Of a stretch of 64,000 nt of DNA, positions 25,102 to 32,440 are shown piece after piece. Each line of letters starts with the position of its first letter. Position 1 is the stretch's first letter. The DNA is from Verrucomicrobiota bacterium. GTDB taxonomy: Bacteria > Verrucomicrobiota > Verrucomicrobiia > Chthoniobacterales > UBA10450. Made by a program: the position numbers and the translations under genes. The stretch covers positions 62,001 through 126,000 of the forward strand of contig QHNH01000009.1 of NCBI GenBank assembly GCA_003218375.1, in the 5' to 3' direction. Under the pieces are notes generated by a model that was not told the origin of the DNA, ran no database searches, and saw nothing but the letters and a program-made list of their open reading frames with translations.

Positions 25102-25611
25102 CTAAGTTTGCGACGGGAAGATTCCCTGGAGCGCGATGCAAAAACTCAGCACCAAAAACGGTTGCATGTTCAAATGGGCCTGGCTGCCGCCGGTGTTACT
25201 CACCGTGGCGGCATTCAGGGCGACCAATTGGGATGGCGCAGCGTAGATCTCCGCCGGGCCGGCACAGAGAAGATTCCCGGTGGGTATGTTGGTGCCGTTG
25301 GGATCGCTGCTGGTCGACGTTCCATTCACGACATGAACGTGGGTCGGCAATTCTGCAATCGAGAGAGTGTGCGCCTGCTCGCCCCCTTTTTCGCCCAGAG
25401 TGAATCCCTGACCCATGTGAATCGGGACATTTCCCTGAAGGTTCGGCAGGCCAAAGTTCACGCGTCCGTCGCCGCCGTAGGTGGTGCCGAGGAGTGAAAA
25501 GAGCGCCTGGTTCTGATTGATCGGCAACAGTTGCCCGTTGCAGAGCGCCCAGCCTTTCGGCGCGAAAACGAAACTCATGATTCTTATTTCGGAAAGGAAA
25601 GGTTCAGCCAT
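25102..25611 (-). CDS. Phage tail collar (MdpB-like) protein 1
   Basis: 169 residues starting MAEPFLSEIRIMSFVFAPKG. It carries the collar motif GWALCNGQLLPINQNQ, LLGTTYGGDGRVNFGLPNLQG, the histidine segment AELPTHVHVVNG and the C-terminal NMQPFLVLSFCIALQGIFPS. It is the first gene of the three-gene set on the minus strand. In other genomes such triplets accompany DUF6916 genes, and a DUF6916-like gene is found at 22375. Whether it is a phage relic or a cell-surface module is not decided by sequence. Confidence 0.88.
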   Translation of the reverse strand: MAEPFLSEIRIMSFVFAPKGWALCNGQLLPINQNQALFSLLGTTYGGDGRVNFGLPNLQGNVPIHMGQGFTLGEKGGEQAHTLSIAELPTHVHVVNGTSTSSDPNGTNIPTGNLLCAGPAEIYAAPSQLVALNAATVSNTGGSQAHLNMQPFLVLSFCIALQGIFPSQT

Positions 25612-25754
25612 GGTGGGTAATTCGGTTGAGGTTTAGCGAGGGACCGTCAGGCTAGCGATTTGAGGATGCAGGGATCAAGGAGGTTAAATAGGGGTTAGGG
25701 AGAGTGTTCTAAACGCCCGCGCCAAATCCTGTCCAGCTTTTTTTTGGGAAAAAA

Positions 25755-25920
25755 TCTCACACCAAGGTCACAAAGGATCACAACGAGTGGGGACGGGATA
25801 AATTGGAAACCAGGAATTCAGGAGAGCGGATTTATTCCTTTCCTTTTTCCTGGCTTCCATATTTAGACCCACTTCTAAATTTCTTTTCCTTCGTGTCCCT
25901 TTGTGACCTTTGTGTGAGAC
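25755..25920. repeat. Inverted CACAAAGG-family repeat in a 318-bp gene-free gap
   Basis: CTCACACCAAGGTCACAAAGG (from 25756) pairs with CCTTTGTGTGAG at the right end (to 25919), and the right arm also holds TTCGTGTCCCTTTGTGACC. Between the arms an inner inverted pair, GGAAACCAGGAATTC and TTCCTGGCTTCC, extends the fold. It is the same family as 22677-22890. The rest of the gap (25612-25754) shows no gene. Confidence 0.65.
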
Positions 25921-25929
25921 TCTCCGCCC

Positions 25930-26508
25930 ATGAATTGGAAAGAGCTGAAGGCAAAATTGACGCATCCCCATCGCCCCCCGCCGCGGCCGGTCCGGCATCT
26001 CGCGCGGCTCGCCTTCATCGCGTTTCTCCTCACCTTCGTGATCTCGCGCGTCTGCGTGATTCTCATCATGACGCGCCGAATGCCGAACCTGTTTTTTCAC
26101 GCGGGCGGCACCCACGTTCATCATCTCAATTACGGGATCTTTCTTCTTTCGTTCACCGCGGCGGTGCTGCTCTTCGCACCGTTCCCTCGGGAGAAACGCG
26201 GGCTCTGGGCGCTTCTCTACGGTCTGGCGATGGGGCTCACCTTCGACGAATTCGGGATGTGGTTAAACCTCGGCGGCAGTTACTGGCAGCGGGCCAGTTT
26301 CGACGGCGTCATTGTCGTGCTGACGGCCTTTGGCCTGATCGCGTTCGCGCCGCGGTGGGAGCGGGTGCGCTCCCATCATTTCGTCACCGGCGGCGTGCTC
26401 CTCCTGGTGGTGGGATCGTTCTATCTGATTCTTTTCAAATCCCTCCGGCACGCCAATGAGATGCTTATGCCGAAGCTGATCGAGATCGAACAATCCGGGC
26501 CGCGCTAG
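25930..26508 (+). CDS. Integral membrane protein of unknown function
   Basis: 192 residues with about five hydrophobic helices: LARLAFIAFLLTFVISRVCV, LNYGIFLLSFTAAVLLFAP, LLYGLAMGLTFDEFG, VIVVLTAFGLIAFAP and VTGGVLLLVVGSFYLILF. A histidine-rich turn, GGTHVHHLNYG, after helix 1 and FDEFGMW in helix 3 could bind a metal, a pattern seen in several small membrane proteins, but no named family is certain. The N-terminal 25 residues are basic and proline-rich, so presumably cytosolic. Confidence 0.65.
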   Translation: MNWKELKAKLTHPHRPPPRPVRHLARLAFIAFLLTFVISRVCVILIMTRRMPNLFFHAGGTHVHHLNYGIFLLSFTAAVLLFAPFPREKRGLWALLYGLAMGLTFDEFGMWLNLGGSYWQRASFDGVIVVLTAFGLIAFAPRWERVRSHHFVTGGVLLLVVGSFYLILFKSLRHANEMLMPKLIEIEQSGPR

Positions 26509-26520
26509 GCGCTGAGCCAG

Positions 26521-26605
26521 TGCGAGGATAGAGGATGGAGAATAGAGGATAGCGAAGAATTAGCCGTTCCATCCTCTATCCTCCATTCTCCATCCTCGCT
26601 TTCGG
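26521..26605. repeat. Inverted repeat (GAGGATGGAGAATAGAGG family) overlapping the 3' end of yidD
   Basis: The left arm GCGAGGATAGAGGATGGAG (26522 on) is inverted in CTCCATTCTCCATCCTCGC (right arm ending near 26601), separated by about 20 bases. The right arm supplies the stop codon and last residues (ARMENGG) of yidD. A smaller hairpin (TCGGAACGG/CCGTTCCGA) follows at about 26603-26626, within yidD. The two converging genes share this element, which could also stop transcription. Confidence 0.65.
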
Positions 26606-26860
26606 AACGGGATCTTCCGTTCCGAATGGCACCCACGGCATGCAACGAAAAAGCCGCGACGTCGTTAACCAAAGGCCTTTCGGGAAACCGTGCGTCTGCA
26701 TCGCTTGCTCGGAATAAACCGAGCAGGTGGGATCGAAACGGCAGCGGATATAACGCTTGCCCCATGATTGCAGGAACAAGCGGTAGCCTTTGATCACGAT
26801 GGTTTCGTAAAGAACCACCGAGATCTGTTTGCTCGGCGGCCGCATCCAATCGCACAGCAC
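26576..26860 (-). CDS. yidD: Membrane protein insertion efficiency factor YidD
   Basis: 94 residues from a GTG at 26860. The family core is plain: LYETIVIKGYRLFLQSWGKRYIRCRFDPTCSVYSEQAM then HGFPKGLWLTTSRLFRCMPW, including the cysteines of RFDPTCS and RCMPW. YidD is a small amphipathic protein at the inner membrane that assists YidC. The frame stays open upstream with a hydrophobic WIFRIAAIVFAAAV, but a terminator-like hairpin lies there, so the GTG start is preferred. It is not beside rnpA or yidC here, the usual neighbours. The last residues come from a repeat. Confidence 0.85.
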   Translation of the reverse strand: MLCDWMRPPSKQISVVLYETIVIKGYRLFLQSWGKRYIRCRFDPTCSVYSEQAMQTHGFPKGLWLTTSRLFRCMPWVPFGTEDPVPKARMENGG

Positions 26861-26890
26861 CGCGGCCGCGAAAACAATCGCCGCGATACG

Positions 26891-26928
26891 GAAAATCCAG
26901 CGGCGCCGTTTGTTTACGACGCCGCTGG
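26891..26928 (-). terminator. Stem-loop downstream of the small PLDc_N-like gene
   Basis: A perfect 9-bp stem, CCAGCGGCG (26897-26905) with CGCCGCTGG (26920-26928), and a 14-base loop. On the minus strand it is followed by ATTTT. It lies about 47 bases past the stop of the 26975-27307 gene, so it fits an intrinsic terminator between that gene and yidD. Confidence 0.45.
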
Positions 26929-26974
26929 ATAAGGCAGTCGCGACGGAGCGCGATCTTCCGTTTGGCAGAAAGTC

Positions 26975-27307
26975 CTAGGCGCTCGGTGCGCCGGGAATCG
27001 TTTTCGGCCGCGTCGCCAAGTGCACAATCAGGCCGACCAGCGGAATCAACCAGCCGAGCACGACGACAAGCGTCCGATTCGGGGACTGGCGGCGCGCCGA
27101 GTCCTTCATGATCCAGATGGCGATCCAAAGCCAAATCGCGATGCCTATCAGCATCGGTATCATCGCAACGCCGCATGCGCCCGCCACCAGGCCGGCAGCT
27201 TCTTTGTCGCTTAGTTGAGTGGGCGTGGAGCTATCGCTCGGCGAAGCCTGGGCGAGGATCGTTGCCGCAGTGAAAAACAGTGGAATCCCGGAAATAAGTC
27301 GCTTCAT
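26975..27307 (-). CDS. Small membrane protein, phospholipase D N-terminal (PLDc_N)-like
   Basis: 110 residues. It has an N-terminal signal or anchor (MKRLISGIPLFFTAATILA), a Ser/Thr/Pro spacer, then two transmembrane helices (MIPMLIGIAIWLWIAIWIM and TLVVVLGWLIPLVGLIVHL) joined by the charged loop KDSARRQSPNR and ending with RPK. The two-helix hairpin with I-W-I-x-K-D-A/S and a GLI-x-H-L-x-x-R-P tail is the typical PLDc_N pattern. These act as membrane anchors; a specific role is unknown. Confidence 0.65.
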   Translation of the reverse strand: MKRLISGIPLFFTAATILAQASPSDSSTPTQLSDKEAAGLVAGACGVAMIPMLIGIAIWLWIAIWIMKDSARRQSPNRTLVVVLGWLIPLVGLIVHLATRPKTIPGAPSA

Positions 27308-27400
27308 GGCGGCTTGATTACTGGTTTTCGCCAGAGTGTGTCAACGGAATTCCCAAGTTTTTTGCAGCGCCCGCGCGAACAAAACCCCGCGTTCGCGACC

Positions 27401-27916
27401 TCACGGCTTCGACAGGCTGTGGCTCAGGCTGCTCAGCGCCGCGAGCCCGCCGAAAAACAGAACCCACACCACCCAAATGCCGATCGCCGCATAACCAATG
27501 ACCAAACCGCTCAGAGCGAGGCCATGTCCTTCCAGTTCCGGGTTGGCTTTGATTTTCGAAAGGGCGAGATGGCCGCAGACCACACCGGCGACTGCCGAGG
27601 CGAGAAATAAGCCGCAACAAAATCCAAATATCCCCAGGCCGCCGAAGACGAGCGCCATGATCGCAAGCGGCTCGGTCTTTTTTTGCGGGACCAAGGCGAT
27701 GGGAACACCCGACGCCGGCGCGGAAGAAATCGGCAGTGCGCTGGCCGGGGCCGCGGCAGCGACGCCAGGTACCGTGGAGAGAGCGGCCCAACCGGCCGCC
27801 CCTTCGTACCACGCCTGGTCGGACAGGCGGAGCGTGCCCGCGGCGAGCTGCCGGTTGACCTCTTCCAGCGAAAAAATTCCCAGCTGTTTTCCATCGCGAG
27901 CGACATGAATTTGCAT
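27401..27916 (-). CDS. GYF_2/DUF4190-type membrane protein
   Basis: 171 residues from the ATG at 27916; the longer frame to 28036 runs into the divergent promoter. Residues 1-50 (MQIHVARDGKQLGIFSLEEV then AGTLRLSDQAWYEGAAGWAAL) form a GYF_2 domain, a small fold that binds proline-rich or membrane-protein tails. After an Ala/Pro linker come two hydrophobic helices with the intervening HLALSKIKANPELEGHGLAL, the mark of DUF4190. The pair GYF_2-DUF4190 is common in Verrucomicrobiota and Planctomycetota. It diverges from the DUF4436 gene. Confidence 0.75.
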   Translation of the reverse strand: MQIHVARDGKQLGIFSLEEVNRQLAAGTLRLSDQAWYEGAAGWAALSTVPGVAAAAPASALPISSAPASGVPIALVPQKKTEPLAIMALVFGGLGIFGFCCGLFLASAVAGVVCGHLALSKIKANPELEGHGLALSGLVIGYAAIGIWVVWVLFFGGLAALSSLSHSLSKP

Positions 27917-28059
27917 AAGACAACTCTGTTGAACGCGGCTGAAAATCTCAAGCCGAATCGAAACTCGCCGCCGCTGGCGCCACCTGCACGAGCAGTGAAA
28001 GAAACGCTTGTCAGAGTTCGCCGCGCTGGCCAGCATCCAAACTTCGAGGAGTCCAAAAC

Positions 28060-28956
28060 ATGGAAGAAACTACCAAATCAAAGAAGCCATTGATCGTCGG
28101 CCTTGTCCTGCTGCTGATTTTCGCCGGCGCTTACATTTTCGTTCTCACCAAGTACAAAAGCGAAGGTGAGAACCGCGCCGCCTTTCTCGAGGCGGACACG
28201 CAAAAAGCCGGCGAGAACCGGATCGATGTCAGCGGCCGGATCGTGACCGCCGATGTAATGAAAGGCGACGTCGTAGTGCGCCTCGAGTTCACCCCGAAAG
28301 GTTCGTTCCTGTCCGCGGACGGCACCACCCTCGCGCGCGATCTCGAGCTCTATGTCGCCAGCGCGACCGGCAAGAACGTGCACGAATTCAAGAAAGGGAA
28401 ACGGATGAGTCCGATCGAAGCGGTGGTCGAGATTTATGAAGGCGAGCCGATGGATTATCCATTCGACACCCACACGGCCGAACTCTCGTTTTTCTTCGAA
28501 CCGGCGGTGAAGAGCGGCGAGACGGGTGGAAACGAATCGATCCCGGTGGCGGTAGAATTGCGCGGATCGGTGGCCGGCCTGCGGATGGATACGGAATACG
28601 CGAAGGAGAACGCGCCGGATCACACCGTGATCGACATCAGCATCCAGCGCGCGACGACGGCGGTTTTCTTTTCCGTGTTCATCATGATCGCGATGTGGGC
28701 GCTGGCGTTTGGCGTTCTCTGCCTGGTCTTTCGCGTTTTCGCCGGCCATCGCAAGATCGAGATCTCGATGTTCTCATTCCTGGGCGCGCTGCTCTTTGCG
28801 TTTCCAGCGTTGCGCAACAGCCAGCCGGGAACGCCGCCGATCGGAACCTTGAGCGATTTCCTCGCGTTCTTCTGGGCGGAAGTGATTATCGCGCTCTCGT
28901 TGCTCGCCGTCGTCCTACGCTGGCTGGTCCGCGGCCCGGGCGGCGAAGCGAAGTAG
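28060..28956 (+). CDS. DUF4436-family membrane protein
   Basis: 298 residues. One N-terminal helix (IVGLVLLLIFAGAYIFVL) precedes a ~160-residue extracytoplasmic beta domain with YPFDTHTAELSFFFEP, a motif of DUF4436 proteins. Three C-terminal helices follow: AVFFSVFIMIAMWALAFGVL, ISMFSFLGALLFAFPAL and FWAEVIIALSLLAVVLRWL. The function of the family is unknown. It is transcribed away from the GYF_2 gene and toward the SIS gene, 39 bases away, so the latter may be in the same transcript. Confidence 0.8.
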   Translation: MEETTKSKKPLIVGLVLLLIFAGAYIFVLTKYKSEGENRAAFLEADTQKAGENRIDVSGRIVTADVMKGDVVVRLEFTPKGSFLSADGTTLARDLELYVASATGKNVHEFKKGKRMSPIEAVVEIYEGEPMDYPFDTHTAELSFFFEPAVKSGETGGNESIPVAVELRGSVAGLRMDTEYAKENAPDHTVIDISIQRATTAVFFSVFIMIAMWALAFGVLCLVFRVFAGHRKIEISMFSFLGALLFAFPALRNSQPGTPPIGTLSDFLAFFWAEVIIALSLLAVVLRWLVRGPGGEAK

Positions 28957-28995
28957 CGACGTTTCGCCCGACGGCGGCGATGGCCTAACGAATAG

Positions 28996-29631
28996 ATGAA
29001 CGCGCGTCCATCATCGCTTATTGAGCGATATCCTATTCTGCGCCCGTGCGAGAAAGATCTCAGGGCCGCCTTCGATCTTTTGGCGACGGCCTACAAAAAC
29101 GGAAGCAAACTGCTCGTGTGCGGGAATGGCGGGAGCGCGGCGGACAGCGAGCACATCGTCGCCGAGCTAATGAAAGGTTTTTTGAAACGCCGGCCGATTT
29201 CCGCAGAGGACGCAGCGAAGCTTGAAAAGTCGAGTGGCGCAACGGGCAAGGCAATTGCCACACGTCTCCAGGGAACACTCGCCGCGATTTCCCTGCCGTC
29301 CCAGATGTCGCTGCTCACCGCGACGGCGAACGATGGCGCTTTCGACATGGTCTTCGCGCAACAGGTTTACGGGCTCGGGCGCCCCGGCGACGCGTTGCTC
29401 GCCATCAGCACCTCGGGAAACTCAAAGAACGTTTGTAACGCGGTCATCGTCGCGAAGGCATTCGGGCTAAAATCGATCGCGCTGACCGGGCGCTCGGGCG
29501 GCGAGCTCGCGCCACTGGCCGATGTCGCGATCAAAGTTCCATCCGACAACGTCGCCGAAATCCAGGAGCTGCATCTGCCGGTTTACCACTGGCTCTCGAC
29601 CAAGCTGGAAGCGGAGTTCTTCAAAAGCTGA
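28996..29631 (+). CDS. SIS-domain phosphosugar isomerase, GmhA-like
   Basis: 211 residues with a SIS fold close to sedoheptulose-7-phosphate isomerase: CGNGGSAADSEHIVAELMKG (phosphate-binding serine motif plus the metal-ligand histidine), SQMSLLTATANDGAFD, then ISTSGNSKNV and LTGRSGGELAPLADVAI, and the C-terminal helix IQELHLPVYHWL carrying the catalytic Glu/His. A 25-residue insertion after KRRPIS is unusual for GmhA. It could be the first enzyme of ADP/GDP-heptose synthesis or act on another ketose phosphate. A second, more distant SIS isomerase is at 34674. Confidence 0.8.
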   Translation: MNARPSSLIERYPILRPCEKDLRAAFDLLATAYKNGSKLLVCGNGGSAADSEHIVAELMKGFLKRRPISAEDAAKLEKSSGATGKAIATRLQGTLAAISLPSQMSLLTATANDGAFDMVFAQQVYGLGRPGDALLAISTSGNSKNVCNAVIVAKAFGLKSIALTGRSGGELAPLADVAIKVPSDNVAEIQELHLPVYHWLSTKLEAEFFKS

Positions 29632-29679
29632 AATTTGGATCTCTATTTCAGTGTTTCAGACTTTCAGCTTTTCAGCGTT

Positions 29680-31653
29680 TTAAATGACTCTCTCATTCCC
29701 GCCATCGACGGGAATCTGCGCGCCGGTCGTTTTCGCGAAAACCGGCCCGCATAACTCCGCGACCAGCTCGCCCACGTCGCTGCTCCGAACTTCAGTCTTG
29801 AGAATGTTGTTCCGCTTGTATTCCTCAACCGACATTCCGTAACTCGCCGCGCGCGCTTTCAAGACGTCATCGGTCCAGATTCCCGTATCGAAGACCGCGT
29901 TGGGATGAATCGTGTTCACGCGAATTCCGGCCGCGCCCCATTCGAGTGCAGCCACGCGTGCGAGCTGGGTGAGCGCGGCCTTCGACGCCGAGTACGCCGC
30001 CGCGCCCGGCCCGGGAGCGGCCACATTTTTCGAACCAATCACGACGACGCGGCCGCCGCGCGGCGCCAGCTTGAGCAGCGGATAAGATTCGCGCAGCAAC
30101 GTCAGGTTCGCGTCGAGATTCACGGCGAAGACGCGGCGCCATTCAGCGCTGGCGAGCGATTCAATCGGCGTGCCGGCGGGAAAGACGCCCGCGTTCAGGA
30201 TCAACATGTCGAGGCCGCCAAACGCACGGACCGTTTTCTCCAGAGCAGAGCTGATCGCGTCCTCCGAAGTCACGTCGCATTGGACGCCGAGATAGTCGGG
30301 TCGCCGTTGGCCGTTTGGAATTACTTGCGGATCGATATCCAGACCGACAACCGCCGCGCCCCGTTTCAGCAACGCGTCGACACAGGCTTTTCCAATTCCC
30401 GACGCGGCGCCCGTGACGCATGCGATCTCACCGGCGAACATCGGCGGGGTTCCGCCGCGGCGGAGCTTCGCCTGCTCGAGGTCCCAGTATTCGAACTCGA
30501 AAAGCTCTTCTTCGGAAAGCGCGCGATAGCCGCCGAGCGCTTCCGCGCGCGCGATCACATCGATCGTGTGCGAGTAAAGATCGCGTGCGATCGCGGCTTC
30601 CTTGGCGGAACGGCCAACGGTCGTTAGGCCAAATTCCGGATCGAGGATTACGCGCGGGGCCGGATCGAGCATTGTCTTCGTTTCTTTCGCGTGGCGGATG
30701 TGGCGCGCGAAGTATTCGCGATACGCAGCTGCATATTCCGCTACCGCGCGACCGAGCATGGGGAGGCGCTTGGTGCGCAGGATATGGTCGGGAGTGACAG
30801 GACCGCGCTGCGAGATTTCGCGGAGATTGCTGGCGCGGGCGAAGGCGAGCGCCTTTATCTCGGAAGAAGTGGACATCACGACGGGAAACCCGGCGCTCCA
30901 CGCGATCGCGCGGCGGAGCTCCGCAACATGTCCTATGTGACCTATAGGACCTATGTCGTTAGGCTGCGGCAGCTCCCAGGCGCCGTGTTCTTTCAGGTAA
31001 CTCTCCGCGCGCTCCACCAGCGAAATCATCCGCGCGTACGATTCCTCCGCCGTGGCGCCGAAGGAAAACAAGCCATGCTTGAGCAAAACCATCCCGATCG
31101 TCGACGGCTTTAGCTCCGCCTGAATCTTCCGCGCACAAACGCGAGCCAGCTCAAATCCCGGCATGACGTACGGCACGACAATGACATCGTCGCCGTAGAG
31201 TTCGCGCACGCGCGCTTCGCCTTCGTCCGTGTTCGTGATGGCAAGGAGCGCGTCGGCATGGGTGTGATCGACGAACTTGTGCGGAATGACCGCGTGCAAA
31301 ATCGTTTCGACCGATGGCGCCGGCGCGCCCGCGCGGGTCGCGTTTGCCGCCAGCTCGTTCACCATTTGCGGATCGGACAAGCTCTCCAATTGCGCGAGCT
31401 TCAAAAGGGGCGTCATTCGCACCGGCGTGAAACCATTCGCCTTGATCGTTTCCAGATCCCAGCCGCTGCCTTTGACGTAAATAATTTCCTCCTCTTCGCC
31501 GACAACGTTGCGCTCGCGCACTTTTACCGAAGTGTTTCCGCCGCCATGAAGCACGAGGGTGTCGTCCCGGCCGAGGAGGCGCGAGCTGTAGACGCGCAGC
31601 TCCAGGTCGGAGTTACATTTCGCCGCGTCAGCGGGTTCCCAGAGATTTTTCAT
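29680..31653 (-). CDS. Bifunctional rhamnulose-1-phosphate aldolase / short-chain dehydrogenase
   Basis: 657 residues from the ATG at 31653; a longer frame runs back through a palindromic repeat into the transaldolase gene. The N-terminal half is a class II aldolase: HGGGNTSVK near residue 40, the zinc site HTHADALL and the third ligand region LLKHGLFSFG. The C-terminal half (about 420-657) is an SDR: CVTGAASGIGKACV for NAD(P), LNAGV, then YSASKAAL as catalytic YxxxK. Such fusions cleave L-rhamnulose-1-P to DHAP and lactaldehyde and oxidise the aldehyde. Placement at the end of a heptose/polysaccharide operon suggests possible use on another sugar. Confidence 0.85.
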   Translation of the reverse strand: MKNLWEPADAAKCNSDLELRVYSSRLLGRDDTLVLHGGGNTSVKVRERNVVGEEEEIIYVKGSGWDLETIKANGFTPVRMTPLLKLAQLESLSDPQMVNELAANATRAGAPAPSVETILHAVIPHKFVDHTHADALLAITNTDEGEARVRELYGDDVIVVPYVMPGFELARVCARKIQAELKPSTIGMVLLKHGLFSFGATAEESYARMISLVERAESYLKEHGAWELPQPNDIGPIGHIGHVAELRRAIAWSAGFPVVMSTSSEIKALAFARASNLREISQRGPVTPDHILRTKRLPMLGRAVAEYAAAYREYFARHIRHAKETKTMLDPAPRVILDPEFGLTTVGRSAKEAAIARDLYSHTIDVIARAEALGGYRALSEEELFEFEYWDLEQAKLRRGGTPPMFAGEIACVTGAASGIGKACVDALLKRGAAVVGLDIDPQVIPNGQRRPDYLGVQCDVTSEDAISSALEKTVRAFGGLDMLILNAGVFPAGTPIESLASAEWRRVFAVNLDANLTLLRESYPLLKLAPRGGRVVVIGSKNVAAPGPGAAAYSASKAALTQLARVAALEWGAAGIRVNTIHPNAVFDTGIWTDDVLKARAASYGMSVEEYKRNNILKTEVRSSDVGELVAELCGPVFAKTTGAQIPVDGGNERVI

Positions 31654-31669
31654 CGCGCTTCGCAGAGTC

Positions 31670-31707
31670 CCTTCTCCCTGAGGGAGAAGGTTGGGATGAG
31701 GGTCTAC
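31670..31707. repeat. Short palindromic repeat between the transaldolase and aldolase/SDR genes
   Basis: CCTTCTCCCTGAGGGAGAAGG is a near-perfect hairpin followed by TTGGGATGAGGG, ending at the transaldolase stop codon. In minus-strand translation it reads PHPNLLPQGEG, a phrase I know as the signature of a widespread intergenic palindrome. It could attenuate transcription inside the operon. Confidence 0.65.
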
Positions 31708-32429
31708 AACTTGAAGCCCGCGGCGACGGCGTCTTTGTGAAACATCCGGACGGTATCGAGCGATAGCTCCGCCAAATCCATTCCGCCGAGTTTGGCGACT
31801 TTGTCGAGAATGTCGTGCGGCACGGTAACGATGTCGCAGCCGCACTGGGCCGCCTGGAAAATGTTCAACACCTCGCGCACGCTCGCCCAGAGAAGTTCCG
31901 CCTGCGGCAAATCTCGCAGCATCTGCAGCGAGTCTTTCATCAAAGGCACCGGATCCACGCCCGTATCGGCGACCCGTCCGGCGAAAACGGAAACGACACA
32001 CGGGATCTCGCGGTTCACCGCTTTGGCAACGCCTTGCACCTGCTCGCGGGTGAGGATCGCCGTGATGTTCAGCTTCACTCCTTCCGCGCAAAGCTCCGTG
32101 ATGAGAGGCAACGCGGAATCGCCGCATGTATTCGTAATCGGAATCTTCACGTAGACGTTCTCCTGCCACTTTCCGATCATCAGCGCCTGCCGGCGCATCT
32201 CGGGAAACTCGTCGGAGAAAACTTCGAACGAGATCGGTTTCTCTTTCACCACCTCGAGCACCTCTCGCGCAAATTTCTCATAGTCGGCAACGCCGACTTT
32301 GCGCATCAGCGTCGGATTCGTCGTCATCCCCTGGATGTAGGGCTTCGCGTTGAGCGAAGCGATGCCTTCACGATCCGCGCCGTCCGCGAAAATCTTGATT
32401 GGCAAATCGACCAATACCTGTGAACTCAT
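31704..32429 (-). CDS. Transaldolase-family protein (FSA/TalC type)
   Basis: 241 residues from the ATG at 32429. Motifs: an N-terminal strand KIFADGADREGI, then IQGMTTNPTLMRKVGV, a transaldolase family hallmark (T-T-N-P-T/S), SFEVFSDEF, the Schiff-base lysine in VYVKIPITN, LNITAILTREQV, VSVFAGRVADTGVDP and the C-terminal CDIVTVPHDIL. Length fits the short FSA-type class. Enzymes of this class transfer dihydroxyacetone units; in this operon it could make or consume sedoheptulose-7-phosphate, the entry substrate for heptose nucleotides. It starts 12 bases after the upstream gmhB stop. Confidence 0.85.
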   Translation of the reverse strand: MSSQVLVDLPIKIFADGADREGIASLNAKPYIQGMTTNPTLMRKVGVADYEKFAREVLEVVKEKPISFEVFSDEFPEMRRQALMIGKWQENVYVKIPITNTCGDSALPLITELCAEGVKLNITAILTREQVQGVAKAVNREIPCVVSVFAGRVADTGVDPVPLMKDSLQMLRDLPQAELLWASVREVLNIFQAAQCGCDIVTVPHDILDKVAKLGGMDLAELSLDTVRMFHKDAVAAGFKL

Positions 32430-32440
32430 GCGGCTGGACG

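Noticed and set aside
26505-27176. 223-codon minus-strand frame covering yidD
   Set aside because: Overlaps the true yidD frame and the terminator hairpin, and its end is repeat-derived; Arg-rich composition without motif.
31654-32169. Upstream extension of the aldolase/SDR frame
   Set aside because: It runs antisense-like through the transaldolase gene in another frame and across a palindromic repeat (PHPNLLPQGEG); the family starts at the ATG at 31653.
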